Notes: generated from the letters alone by a model not told the origin. Numbered from the stretch's first letter, positions 26,390 through 35,609 are shown. The stretch is 64,000 bases of DNA from CAWVSB01 sp036960375 (GCA_036960375.1 JBALVY010000004.1:62001-126000); one strand, 5' to 3'. Numbers and translations: made by a program.

Positions 26390-27817
26390 ATGACCGCAGC
26401 AAAAAAATTTAACCGTAGAGATTTCATTCGCCAGGGCTTCGCCGGAGCGACAGCCATGTCGCTATCGGGCCTGGGCCTTGACAGTTTATTGCACTCTAGT
26501 CGGGCTAATGCTCAATCTGCCTCGGGATACAAGGCCACGGTGTTCCTGTTCTTGTCGGGTGGTAACGATTCATACAATATGCTGGCGCCCATATCGGGGG
26601 ATCTGCGGGCGCGCTACGATCAAGGGCGGGGGTTTATAGCTCTGCCAAGTCAAGAGTTGCGCCCGCTCTCTTTGGCTACGCCTGTAGATATATTCGACGG
26701 TACAACATATAGCGACTTCGGCTTTCATCCGAACTGCCCGCAACTGGCACAACTATTTAACGCCGGTGACCTCAATGTGGTGTGTAACGCCGGCAACATG
26801 ATCACCCCGGTTGAGCGTGAAGCCTATGTCGATGGCACGGTTGCGTTGCCACCACAATTATTTTCCCATGCTGACCAGCAGCGTCAGTTGCAGAGCGAAC
26901 CCAGCAATCCTTTTCGTTATGGTTGGGGAGGGCGAATGGCTGAGCTATTAGCCAGTCACAATACTGACGCTCTGGTATCGCCGTTGATAACGCTTTCTGG
27001 TCTCAATGCCTTTCAGGTATCACGTGACAGCTTGATTAGTGCATACGGTTTGAGTAATGACGGCGCGCTTGCCCTTAATTCCTATAACGGCAATCGTCGT
27101 TCTATGGTCGATACTTCAATGTTGGCGGCTGTATCGGGCAGCGATCTGTTTAGTCAGAAGTATGCCGGTGTCTTTGACTCGGCCCGAACCGCCGAAGTTA
27201 TTGTGCGGGCTGCGTTTGATGAAGCCGATGCAACCGGTGTCGATTATGACGCTATTTTTCAAGCTGCGGGCGGTACAAACACCACCACGCAGAGGCGTCT
27301 CAAAACAGTGGCAAAAATGATCGCTGGCCGAAATTCGACTACCAATAATCGCCCCATATTTTTTGTCTCAATGGGGGGCTTTGATACCCATAAGAATATA
27401 CTGGGAAGTCACGCGGCCTTGATGGCCGACCTTGATGCATCTGTGAAGGGGTTTCGCGACGCACTTGTAGCACAAGGCGATTTTGATTCAGTAGTGACGA
27501 TGGTCGGTTCGGAATTCGGCAGGACTTTTACTCCGAACGGTGACAATGCAGAGGCAGGGTCAGATCACGGTTGGGGCGGGCACATGATGTTTATGGGCGG
27601 AGCCGTTGCTGGCGGAAAAATGCTGGGCGTTCATCCGGATTTCCGACTGGATGAGGGGCTGGACACAGGGCGCGGCCGATGGATTCCGACCACTTCGGGG
27701 TCACAATGTGCGGCGGAAATAGCCCGCTGGATGGATGTTCCAGAGTCAGAGCTTGTGCAAATCTTTCCTTCCTTATCGAATTTCGGTGGTGCACCAGCGC
27801 CATCGATCATAGTGTGA
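26390..27817 (+). CDS. DUF1501 family protein, twin-arginine signal
   Basis: The 475-residue protein begins with a twin-arginine signal (FNRRDFIRQGFAGATAM), then the DUF1501 landmarks FLSGGNDSYNMLAP, SMGGFDTHKN, VGSEFGRTFTPNG and GSDHGWGGHMMFMGGAV. These correspond to metal ligands of the alkaline-phosphatase fold. It is larger than the homologue at 13169 and retains the SDHGWGGH block. It lies 100 bases after the fucosidase and 7 bases before a DUF1800 gene, so the pair order is reversed relative to 11785/13169. It is probably a periplasmic enzyme or assembly factor. Biochemical function of the family is not established. Confidence 0.87.
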   Translation: MTAAKKFNRRDFIRQGFAGATAMSLSGLGLDSLLHSSRANAQSASGYKATVFLFLSGGNDSYNMLAPISGDLRARYDQGRGFIALPSQELRPLSLATPVDIFDGTTYSDFGFHPNCPQLAQLFNAGDLNVVCNAGNMITPVEREAYVDGTVALPPQLFSHADQQRQLQSEPSNPFRYGWGGRMAELLASHNTDALVSPLITLSGLNAFQVSRDSLISAYGLSNDGALALNSYNGNRRSMVDTSMLAAVSGSDLFSQKYAGVFDSARTAEVIVRAAFDEADATGVDYDAIFQAAGGTNTTTQRRLKTVAKMIAGRNSTTNNRPIFFVSMGGFDTHKNILGSHAALMADLDASVKGFRDALVAQGDFDSVVTMVGSEFGRTFTPNGDNAEAGSDHGWGGHMMFMGGAVAGGKMLGVHPDFRLDEGLDTGRGRWIPTTSGSQCAAEIARWMDVPESELVQIFPSLSNFGGAPAPSIIV

Positions 27818-27824
27818 TACAGCA

Positions 27825-30491
27825 ATGAATATTATTAGGCACGTCAGTCTCTATTTTGTACTTCTCACGCTCATTTCTTGTGGCGGTGGTGGCGGTGGTG
27901 GCGGTGGTGGTGATGGAGGCGACGGATCAACTGTACCTCCCCCTGTTGTCGTAAGCTCTGAGGTCAGTCTGGCAGTGGTTACTGACGAGGCAACTGCGAT
28001 AGAAGCCTCTGCCCAATTCGCCAAGTATCAGATCAGCAGAACCGGCGGCAGTGACGCGATCTCTGTTAGTTTTTCCTTGTCCGGCAATTCTGATCCTGTC
28101 AAAGGCTCGGCGACAAGTTCGGATTTCGAACTACACTACAGCGATGGTGGCGCAGTGCAGGGTACTACACTGGAACTTGCTGCCAATCAGAACTCTCGTG
28201 TTATTGAAGTCAGGCCCGTTGCAGACTCACTCAATGAAATTCCTGAGGTCGCTACCTTCACTCTTGCCTCTGGGGCAAACTACACACTTGGAACCTCCAC
28301 TACGGCAGAAATATTGATCATTGAGGCGACCAATGCAGATGCCAATCGCAAAGTATTTCTGGGTTCCTTCGTGGCGCAGGACGGCGTCGCGACTACCGCA
28401 TCGGGCACGGCCAGTTTTATTCTCCAAGGTGACAATGACGCGGGCTTGATGAATTATACGTTCTCTAATCTCGGTAGTGAGCAAGTCGATCAGCATATCC
28501 ACCTTACCAACGGCCCGATACTTAAGGACGTTGGGTTTTCAGGGCCGGTGTTCGACTTCCCCTGGCAGCTGTCGCTGGAAAATGGCGCGCCATTTAACAC
28601 GGAGCAGGAGCTCTTAGACGCACTCTACGACGGCAGAGTATTCATTAATATCCACACTGCTAATTTCCCGGGAGGGGAAATCAAAGCCGTGTTTGTTTAC
28701 GATTCTTCAGTCACTCCACCACCAACGGCTATCCTGACCAAGGACGAGGTGGACTACGATATCGTTCGTTTCCTGAATCAGGCTACCTTTGGCGCAACAC
28801 CAGAAGACTACACTGCCTTACGTAGCCAGATCGCTGAAGACGGCGCCAATCGGATGTCCGTTTATTCAGAGTGGATTGAATCGCAATTTCAGCTGCCAAC
28901 GACGGAATTTCTCCCGCTTGTAGATGCCCAGCTGCCCATATTTCTTGACGATGCTGGTGACGACGAGCCGGGACACAATATTCGTAAGGATGCTTTCTGG
29001 ACCGTGGCGGCTTTCGGAAAAGATCAGCTGCGTCAACGTATCGCGTTTGCACTGAGTCAGATTTTGGTCATCAGCGAGCAGAATTCCGACGTGCGCAATG
29101 CGCATCGGGGAACTGCAGATTACTACGACACCTTGGCACGTCATGCCGACCAGACATATAGGGACCTGCTCGAAGAGGTAAGCCGGCATTCCGTCATGGG
29201 CACTTATCTCAGTCATCTTCGCAACGAAAAAGAAGACCCGGAAGCGGGCTTTTACCCAGACGAAAATTACGCTCGCGAGGTAATGCAGCTGTTCAGTTTC
29301 GGTCTGGTAGCACGAAACCCCAATGGCTCGATAAAATTAGGCCCGAACAACCTTCCACTGGAAACCTACAATAATGAGGTCATCAAGGAGATGGCACAGG
29401 TTTTCACCGGCCTCAGTTTTAGTAAGACCGTGTCGGCTGGCCAAATGGTCGACAACAACAATTTTCGTCTCGGTAATAATTTCGGCAACGGTTACCAGTA
29501 TCGCTGGACCGAACCTATGAAGTATTACTCCGACAGGCATGACATGTCGGAAAAAGTTCTGTTCACAGATAACGGCGCGCAAGTAGTGATTCCAGCCGGC
29601 ACATCGCCGGACCAGGAGCTCGATAGAGTGATTGACGCGTTGGTAGCGCACAGTGGTACGGCCCCTTATGTCGCGGAGAGATTGATCCAACGATTTGTCA
29701 CATCAAATCCCAGTCCCGATTACATTGAGCGGGTTGCCGGCGCGTTTGGTGCAACCGGTGATATGGCGGCCGTCGTCCGCGCTATCTTGCTCGACGAAGA
29801 GGCGCGAAACCCGACACTGATGAATAATTCGAAATTTGGTAAATTCAAAGAGCCCGTGCTGCAACTGACCGCCATGCTGCGTTTGCATGAGGCATATTCG
29901 TCTGTCTCCCTTAATGGCAGTGCAGGTGCTGGCGGCTATGCGCTCGACTATTCGAACGCGGGCCATTTTGATGACGGCGCCATGCTATTACGGATGGGTG
30001 GTATGAATATCGGGCAAGAAGCGCTGATGTCACCCTCGGTTTTCAATTTCTATTCACCTGATTTTGCGCCAACAGGCGCCTTGTCGAGTAACTCACTGGT
30101 CGCACCGGAACTTGGCTTGGTCACTGAGACCCAAATATATACGGCATTTAATGTGTATCACAATTTAATTCGCAATGGGGTGCGCCGGAACAACAGGTAT
30201 ACGAGAGAAAATGACGTTATTGAGCAGGAGCAGCTGCGAGTCAGATTGAGTGACGCCGTAGTCAATGACATTTGGAATACAGCCGCAGGCAATGAAGCTG
30301 AGAAGGCTGTAGCAGTCGCCGAGTTCCTTGATTTCTATATGAATGCAGGCCGCCTTAAGTATATTGGGAACTCGCCAACGCTTGTGGCTTTGGCGGACGC
30401 CTTGGCTGCTTCTCCAGCTCCTTCGACCGAGTTTTTTGAACTGGCGACATACGGTTCAGCCTTGCTGCCGGAATTTATGGTTCAAAAGTAA
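27825..30491 (+). CDS. multidomain lipoprotein: Calx-beta-like, CHRD and DUF1800
   Basis: The 888-residue protein has a lipoprotein signal (VLLTLISC) followed by a ten-glycine run and a Gly/Asp/Pro linker. Residues about 45-170 look like a Calx-beta-type immunoglobulin domain (VSFSLSGNSDPVKGSATSSDF). Residues about 175-295 form a CHRD domain (VDQHIHLTNGP, VFINIHTANFPGGEI). From about 305 the DUF1800 domain follows: VRFLNQATFGATPEDY, RQRIAFALSQILVIS, YARELVMQLFSFG-like block and LIQRFVTSNPSPDYI. The lipobox predicts surface or outer-membrane anchoring. It follows the DUF1501 gene by 7 bases. This architecture contrasts with the bare, signal-less DUF1800 protein at 11785. Confidence 0.85.
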   Translation: MNIIRHVSLYFVLLTLISCGGGGGGGGGGDGGDGSTVPPPVVVSSEVSLAVVTDEATAIEASAQFAKYQISRTGGSDAISVSFSLSGNSDPVKGSATSSDFELHYSDGGAVQGTTLELAANQNSRVIEVRPVADSLNEIPEVATFTLASGANYTLGTSTTAEILIIEATNADANRKVFLGSFVAQDGVATTASGTASFILQGDNDAGLMNYTFSNLGSEQVDQHIHLTNGPILKDVGFSGPVFDFPWQLSLENGAPFNTEQELLDALYDGRVFINIHTANFPGGEIKAVFVYDSSVTPPPTAILTKDEVDYDIVRFLNQATFGATPEDYTALRSQIAEDGANRMSVYSEWIESQFQLPTTEFLPLVDAQLPIFLDDAGDDEPGHNIRKDAFWTVAAFGKDQLRQRIAFALSQILVISEQNSDVRNAHRGTADYYDTLARHADQTYRDLLEEVSRHSVMGTYLSHLRNEKEDPEAGFYPDENYAREVMQLFSFGLVARNPNGSIKLGPNNLPLETYNNEVIKEMAQVFTGLSFSKTVSAGQMVDNNNFRLGNNFGNGYQYRWTEPMKYYSDRHDMSEKVLFTDNGAQVVIPAGTSPDQELDRVIDALVAHSGTAPYVAERLIQRFVTSNPSPDYIERVAGAFGATGDMAAVVRAILLDEEARNPTLMNNSKFGKFKEPVLQLTAMLRLHEAYSSVSLNGSAGAGGYALDYSNAGHFDDGAMLLRMGGMNIGQEALMSPSVFNFYSPDFAPTGALSSNSLVAPELGLVTETQIYTAFNVYHNLIRNGVRRNNRYTRENDVIEQEQLRVRLSDAVVNDIWNTAAGNEAEKAVAVAEFLDFYMNAGRLKYIGNSPTLVALADALAASPAPSTEFFELATYGSALLPEFMVQK

Positions 30492-30572
30492 TGTCCCGCG
30501 GTTCCTCATCCTGTAAATGGTAATGGCTTCCCAGCCTGCAAATACTTAAATACCTCGATATAAAACGAGCTT

Positions 30573-30602
30573 ACTCGATTGGCTATTTATAGCCAATCGA
30601 GT
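30573..30602. terminator. 13-bp perfect hairpin after the DUF1800 gene
   Basis: ACTCGATTGGCTA at 30573-30585 pairs exactly with 30590-30602 around a TTTA loop. It lies 81 bases beyond the DUF1800 stop and is followed by CTCTGTATTTATT without a clean T-run. It is probably a transcription stop or RNA-stabilising hairpin between convergent genes. Confidence 0.5.
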
Positions 30603-30623
30603 CTCTGTATTTATTGATCAAAC

Positions 30624-30649
30624 AAAAAAAGGCCCCTGTATTAGGGGCC
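30624..30649 (-). terminator. Rho-independent terminator of the TonB-dependent receptor gene
   Basis: On the minus strand GGCCCC (30649-30644), a 7-base loop and GGGGCC (30636-30631) are followed by seven U residues (30630-30624). It lies about 50 bases after the receptor stop codon. Confidence 0.85.
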
Positions 30650-30697
30650 GAGGGGGAGGTTGCACCGCTACCAATGAGTGCGGTGCATAAAGACTCT

Positions 30698-33634
30698 TTA
30701 GAACGTGACCCGGACCCCAACTCGGTAGGTGCGGCCATAGTAATTCAGGCTGTGGGTTCTTGATGCATAACCGGAGTTGTCAAATATGTTACCTTCAACA
30801 GCAACACCCGTCTGACTCGCTGTCACAAAAGATACGGTCTGGAATGTACGCGGTACTTCGTCCATTATGTTTACCGCGTTGGCGGTAATCGCGACCTTGT
30901 CGGTGATTTTCCACTGGAATGATGCATCGAGGGTGCCAAAGTCATCTGCCCAGGTAGACATCTGCAGTCGTGCTGGACTGACTAGTCTCTCAGAGCGCCA
31001 GCTGTAGGCCAGGCGGGCAGAAACGGCAGTGTTTTCCCAAAATAACGTGGCGTTGTAGCTGTGCTTGGACGTGTTTGTCAGAGGGAATTTGTCATAGGGG
31101 TCAACTTCTCCCTCACGTGAATCGTAGTCCGCTTCGCTGTCTACATAGGTGTAGTTGAGCTGAGTACCCAAACCACTCAGGGCGCCGGGCAGCATGTCAA
31201 AGGTCTGCTGGTAGCCGAGCTCAAGGCCTTTTATCTCGGCGGTCGAGCCATTGACTGCTGAGGTGGTAAGTACCTGGGTTACTGGCGGATTTATCGGGTC
31301 GATATTTTCATCGCGCAATGGTTCCCCGGTGTATGGGTTGATGATTTCCTGTCCACTGACGGAGGTAAACACGAAATCCTTCATGTCTTTGTAGAATATA
31401 GCCGCTGACAGTAAGTTGGCCTCGCCAAAGTACCATTCCCAGGATACATCAAAGTTAGTCGATACTAATGGATCCAGATCTGGGTTGCCGCCACTTGCCG
31501 TCGTTTCCGAAAACGAGGAGACGTTAACATTTTGGCTGGCCCGCAACTGATCAAAAGAAGGGCGAGCCATAGTTTTTGACGCTGCAAATCGGAGGATCAT
31601 GTCATCGCGCAGAGAGTAGTTCAGGTTAAGGCTGGGCAGTACTTCGCTATATTCCTTTTTGCCCTGCGAGGGGTTAATGGTAAAGCAGACATTACCAGTG
31701 ACTTCATCGCACATGTCCTCAGTTAAAGTGAAGTAGTTGGGCCATGGGTCACGCCAGGTAAAGCCTGAGTTACCGTTGGCTTCCACAGAAGTATTGACGT
31801 AGCGCAAGCCAAAATTACCGCTCAATCTGCTATCAAGTAATTCGAAATTAGCCTTGGCATAAAAGGATGAAACCTCTTCTGCTACGTCCCAGGTATTGAT
31901 AGGGTTTTCTTCAGCCTGTGGCACGCCGTCTGGAAATAGAAGGGCAAATGCAGTATCAAAGTCAGGAACTATCCACTCAGTAGCCGCTCCTGGGGCCGCT
32001 TCGCCGCCTAACCAGGGGTCCGAGCCGGGAAATGGGCTGTTCATATCGGCCAGCGTTGTTTTATTTGCGCCGGACACTAGATCATTTGCTTTAATGCCTA
32101 CGTCGTGCTGATATCGGTCTTTACTGCGGTCAGAATATTTGGCTCCAAATTCAAGTTTGGTAAAGCCAGCGCTATCCAAATCGTAGTCCAGGTCAATAAA
32201 GAAAGATGTTGCTTTGTCCGTCACTTCGCGACCATTAATTCGGACTTGACTCAGTATGGGACCTGTTTCAGGGTGGTTAATCGGATCAAACCAGGAGCCA
32301 AACAGGATGCTGCATTGTCCGGGTGTGCCAATTTGCGTGCCACCGCTTGTCGGTGTATTTGTCGTTGTATCAACTTCACTGCCACAACTGTAGCCTGTGG
32401 GGGGTGTTTGAGGGGTTTTACCACCTCCTGCGGGCCCCTGGAAATTTACCTGTCGCCAAACTGGAATATCCTGCTGGGTATCGGTGTAGTTTATACGGGC
32501 GTCTATGTCCCATGCGCCAAGGCTCAGGCTTCCTCCAAAGGTGCCGGCAAAGGTGGTTCTTTCTTCCTCTTGAAACCGGGATTGCATAAAGCCTGTGCCT
32601 TTGCCTACCCTGCTATAAACCCAGGTATCACTATCTTCGTCAATAATAGCTCCGCCAGTTACAGGTTTGTCCGCGCCGCGATAAAAGTTTTTCAACTGAA
32701 AGGTGTATTTTTCAAAATCGTATTTTAAATCGGAATGGCTGAGATCCAGGTAGACCTGAGAATTATCGGTGGGTAACCATTGCAGAACAATGTTCGCCGT
32801 ATTGGTTTTTCGGTCCTTGAAGTTGACTGTTTGTGACACTGAATGCGGGTTAACACCCCAAACGTCGCCCGCAATAGTTTCACCAGTTTGCAGGCTAACA
32901 GGGTCTTTGAATTTGCTGATGCGGTAATCGCCGGTTTCGTAATAGTCGCTGCGAATAAACTGATTGTCCTGAACAAAGCTGGCGGCGATGCCTAAACGAT
33001 CATCAAGAAATTTTTGAGTGGTTGAAAAACTGAATTTATAATCGTCGTGTCCGTCAAAATCCGTACTACGCCATTGTACCTCAGCAGTTGTACGTGCATA
33101 GCTGCGTTCCAGTGGACGTCCTGTCGTTAAGTTGACGGCACCACCCAGACTTCCTTCATTCTGGTCTGCACTGGAAGTCTTAAAGACCTCGATTTTAGAC
33201 AGTACGTCGGCCGAAAAAGCGCTCAAATCGACGGCTCGGCCGTCCCCTGAGGAACCAAGTTCAACACCGTTCATTGAAATCGAATTGAGATTTGGGTCGA
33301 TACCGCGAACGGTAACGGTTGAGCCCACCCCGTCAACAGACTGAATTGAGATACCAGTCACCCGTCTTAAGGCTTCAGCGATATTCGAATCTGTGGATTT
33401 ACCGATGTCTTCCGAAAAAATAGAGTCAGTAATACCTTCGTTTGCTCGTTTGGCGTCTCTCCCTGCGATAATGGAGGCCTTATATCCGGTAACGACTATT
33501 TCCTCAAGGGCCGCGCCGTCTTCTGATGAAGTACCTTGGGCTAGCGCGATATGAGGCGACATGGCGCCAGCGGCAACGGCCATAAGGGCTGCGCGGCAGG
33601 CGATGTGGATTTTACTTTTCTTGAATACAGTCAT
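30698..33634 (-). CDS. TonB-dependent outer-membrane receptor for oligosaccharide uptake
   Basis: The 978-residue protein has a signal peptide (ALMAVAAGAMSPHIALAQ), a TonB box EEIVVTG near residue 45, and a plug domain (NIAEALRRVTGISIQSVDG, VTVRGIDPNLNSISMNG, GSLGGAVNLTTGRPL). A 22-strand-type barrel follows, ending in YYGRTYRVGVRVTF with the C-terminal Phe expected for BAM insertion. It belongs to the Proteobacterial carbohydrate TBDR group that replaces the SusCD pair. It should import fuco-oligosaccharides into the periplasm using TonB energy. It is the only such receptor in the window and is transcribed alone, divergent from the GH117-like gene, with its own terminator. Confidence 0.92.
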   Translation of the reverse strand: MTVFKKSKIHIACRAALMAVAAGAMSPHIALAQGTSSEDGAALEEIVVTGYKASIIAGRDAKRANEGITDSIFSEDIGKSTDSNIAEALRRVTGISIQSVDGVGSTVTVRGIDPNLNSISMNGVELGSSGDGRAVDLSAFSADVLSKIEVFKTSSADQNEGSLGGAVNLTTGRPLERSYARTTAEVQWRSTDFDGHDDYKFSFSTTQKFLDDRLGIAASFVQDNQFIRSDYYETGDYRISKFKDPVSLQTGETIAGDVWGVNPHSVSQTVNFKDRKTNTANIVLQWLPTDNSQVYLDLSHSDLKYDFEKYTFQLKNFYRGADKPVTGGAIIDEDSDTWVYSRVGKGTGFMQSRFQEEERTTFAGTFGGSLSLGAWDIDARINYTDTQQDIPVWRQVNFQGPAGGGKTPQTPPTGYSCGSEVDTTTNTPTSGGTQIGTPGQCSILFGSWFDPINHPETGPILSQVRINGREVTDKATSFFIDLDYDLDSAGFTKLEFGAKYSDRSKDRYQHDVGIKANDLVSGANKTTLADMNSPFPGSDPWLGGEAAPGAATEWIVPDFDTAFALLFPDGVPQAEENPINTWDVAEEVSSFYAKANFELLDSRLSGNFGLRYVNTSVEANGNSGFTWRDPWPNYFTLTEDMCDEVTGNVCFTINPSQGKKEYSEVLPSLNLNYSLRDDMILRFAASKTMARPSFDQLRASQNVNVSSFSETTASGGNPDLDPLVSTNFDVSWEWYFGEANLLSAAIFYKDMKDFVFTSVSGQEIINPYTGEPLRDENIDPINPPVTQVLTTSAVNGSTAEIKGLELGYQQTFDMLPGALSGLGTQLNYTYVDSEADYDSREGEVDPYDKFPLTNTSKHSYNATLFWENTAVSARLAYSWRSERLVSPARLQMSTWADDFGTLDASFQWKITDKVAITANAVNIMDEVPRTFQTVSFVTASQTGVAVEGNIFDNSGYASRTHSLNYYGRTYRVGVRVTF

Positions 33635-34010
33635 GACATTCCCTCTAAATGGTGCTTTATGTTGTTTTGTTGACTATTAAATATAAAGGACAAAACCAGC
33701 CTAAGGCATTCCAATGGGTTTGTATAGTGTTTTTTGTTAACAATATTACATTTCTTAACAATACAATCCGATTCTTAAACTCTATCGACACTAGCCTCTG
33801 TATACAATGCCTGTATACGGTGTGGCTGACCGCGTTGTACCAAAACTATGTGGTGATCACTTTAACTATAGCCCTTGATTTGGCATGAGGTATATAAGCT
33901 TTGCGTATGGAAAAGTGGTTTATTCTATTTAAAAAACATACATTCACTGTATTAATATACGTAGTTCTATTGTATATTGTTAACTAAATATGTTTTGGAT
34001 TGAGAACTGT
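33635..34010. promoter_or_regulatory. 376-base divergent regulatory region between receptor and GH117-like gene
   Basis: This AT-rich gap has no convincing gene. On the minus strand the receptor has AGGGA close to its start. Repeated elements include TGTATAC at 33799-33805 and again at 33812-33818 (13-base spacing), and two ATTGTTAA copies on the minus strand (33738-33763 region). GTATATT occurs on the minus strand at 33954-33960 and on the plus strand at 33972-33978. The last two flank 11 bases and resemble the motif found at 14360, 22946 and 46788. GntR-family operators often contain TNGTATACNA-like cores, so binding by one of the two local regulators is plausible. Confidence 0.4.
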
Positions 34011-35216
34011 ATGAATAGAACAACAAAAGCAATTTTTGTATTTGTAGCATTGTTTTCGATGATTTCCGTATGTTCTGCTGAACAGAATTTGAGTACCGCG
34101 ATGCAGCGTTACCACGACACATGGGGCGGAAAAAACCCGGCAGATAATGAGTTTTACTCTTCCTTTCGTTATCAGCCAGCCAAAGGGCTGGGCTACGAAA
34201 AAGGTATTAGCCGAAGAGACCCCAGCCCAATCATCAAGGTAGGGGATACCTACTATGTGTATTACACGCGTACCGAGCAAGGGCCTAAACCCGTAGGATA
34301 CGAAAAGGCCGATGAAACAACGCCGGCTAATACCTGGGACTTGGCCTCCATCTATTATGCCAGCTCTACAGACACATATAGCTGGACTGAACAGGGCCTG
34401 GCAGTGGGTCGGGGGCCGCAAGGCGAGTTTGACGACCGCAGCGTATTTACCCCCGGTATTCTGGTCTGGAAAGAAAAGTACTACTTGTACTATCAGGCGG
34501 TGCAAAGTCCATTCAATCAACGCACCCGCAATGTTATCGGTATGAGTTGGGCGGATAGCCCCGAGGGGCCATGGCATCGATTTGGGCAGCCCGTTCTGCA
34601 GCCTGGTACCCCGGGAGTCTGGAAGGGTGATAAAATCGATCGATCCAAAATCAGCCAAGAGGGTGCTTTTGACAGTCTGAAAGTGCATGACCCCTATTTG
34701 TTGGTTCGCGACGGTCAAATTTACCTTTATTATAAGGCCCATCCCATGGGTCTGGCAGGTGATAAAGCACTATCCTATCCTGATTTCTCGGGCGGTTTGG
34801 CTATTGCTGAAAATCCTGAAGGGCCGTTTGTCAAATCACCCATAAACCCGGTTCTCAATAGTGGTCATGAGGTTGTCTTGTGGCCCTATAAAGAGGGTGT
34901 GGCAGCGCTGGTCACCGCTAATGGGCCGGAAAAAAACACCATTCAATGGTCTCCCGATGGCCAAAACTTTGAGATCAAAGCAAATATTGTACTACCCCCT
35001 GATGCAGCAGGGCCCTATGTTCCTGATGCGTTCACAAATACAAAGGACGGCAAAGGCATTACCTGGGGGCTTTCTCATATTTCCCAGTCCAAAGAAAAAC
35101 CCTGGCCCCATCTTATTCGCTTTGAATCAGATTTAACCGGCGCTAAAAATCGCAAGTACAAAAGAGAAAACATCCGCTTTGGCGAAGAATCCTTGTTTAA
35201 GGCAGGCAAACGTTAA
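34011..35216 (+). CDS. secreted GH117-like (GH43-type) five-bladed propeller glycosidase
   Basis: ATG 34011 is preferred over ATG 33990: it directly starts the signal peptide (AIFVFVALFSMISVCSA) and has GGATTGAG just upstream. The 401-residue protein contains SRRDPSPIIKVGDTYYVYYTR, WDLASIYYASSTDTYSWTEQG, GEFDDRSVFTPGILVW, IGMSWADSPEGPWHRFG and KVHDPYLLVRDGQIYLYYKAH, a pattern shared with GH117. Characterised GH117 enzymes release 3,6-anhydro-L-galactose from agar oligosaccharides. L-fucose is 6-deoxy-L-galactose, so an alpha-L-galactosidase or fucosidase role is a reasonable inference here. GH43-like assignment is the alternative. Confidence 0.75.
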   Translation: MNRTTKAIFVFVALFSMISVCSAEQNLSTAMQRYHDTWGGKNPADNEFYSSFRYQPAKGLGYEKGISRRDPSPIIKVGDTYYVYYTRTEQGPKPVGYEKADETTPANTWDLASIYYASSTDTYSWTEQGLAVGRGPQGEFDDRSVFTPGILVWKEKYYLYYQAVQSPFNQRTRNVIGMSWADSPEGPWHRFGQPVLQPGTPGVWKGDKIDRSKISQEGAFDSLKVHDPYLLVRDGQIYLYYKAHPMGLAGDKALSYPDFSGGLAIAENPEGPFVKSPINPVLNSGHEVVLWPYKEGVAALVTANGPEKNTIQWSPDGQNFEIKANIVLPPDAAGPYVPDAFTNTKDGKGITWGLSHISQSKEKPWPHLIRFESDLTGAKNRKYKRENIRFGEESLFKAGKR

Positions 35217-35275
35217 GGCGTAACTGGAGGTCGGTGAAAACTGGCCATGTAAATATAACAATAGAGATTAATATT

Positions 35276-35509
35276 ATGAAAAAAAGTGTATTGGCAATCG
35301 CATTAGTGGCATTTACTGTAACCGCCGTAGCAGGCGAGCAACGAGTGTTTACAACACTGGATAGTAATCAGGATGACCAGCTGTCAAAAGAAGAATTTCT
35401 CGTTCATGTGAAAGATGAAGACAAAATGTCTCAGGTTTTCGATAAGCGCGATAAGGACCAGAGTGGATTTCTTACTGAAGACGAATATACGCTGAAAAAA
35501 TCAAAATAG
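35276..35509 (+). CDS. small secreted EF-hand protein
   Basis: ATG 35276 gives a 77-residue protein with a clean signal peptide (SVLAIALVAFTVTAVAGE); the in-frame GTG at 35234 would bury it. Two canonical calcium loops are present: DSNQDDQLSKEE and DKDQSGFLTEDE, each with Asp at 1/3/5-type positions and Glu/Asp-Glu at 12. It is presumably a periplasmic calcium-binding protein. It follows the GH117-like gene by about 60 bases and precedes the RhaT-like transporter, within a plus-strand run of fucose-related genes. Its partner is unknown; many sulfatases and beta-helix enzymes require calcium (family knowledge). Confidence 0.8.
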   Translation: MKKSVLAIALVAFTVTAVAGEQRVFTTLDSNQDDQLSKEEFLVHVKDEDKMSQVFDKRDKDQSGFLTEDEYTLKKSK

Positions 35510-35609
35510 AGGTATTTCTCTTGCCGCCGGGCAGCGTATTTAATAGTTCAATTGGATGCGCTATGCCCCTGAATGTTCGAATACTTACAATAATCTGATA
35601 GGTGCATTG

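Noticed and set aside
27880..27920. GGTGGC tandem repeat that could be a microsatellite
   Set aside because: It encodes the Gly linker after the lipobox Cys of the DUF1800 lipoprotein, a common feature; slippage is possible but there is no sign of a frame change.
32105..32728. 207-codon plus-strand frame within the TonB-dependent receptor
   Set aside because: Antisense shadow of a well-supported receptor gene; Cys-rich composition with no recognisable motif.
33649..33888. 79-codon plus-strand frame in the receptor/GH117 intergenic region
   Set aside because: AT-rich, no ribosome site, no motif, and it overlaps the receptor's promoter region; chance frame.
33984..34742. 252-codon open frame on the minus strand over the GH117-like gene
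   Set aside because: The plus-strand frame has a signal peptide and clear GH117-type motifs; the minus frame has none and no ribosome site.
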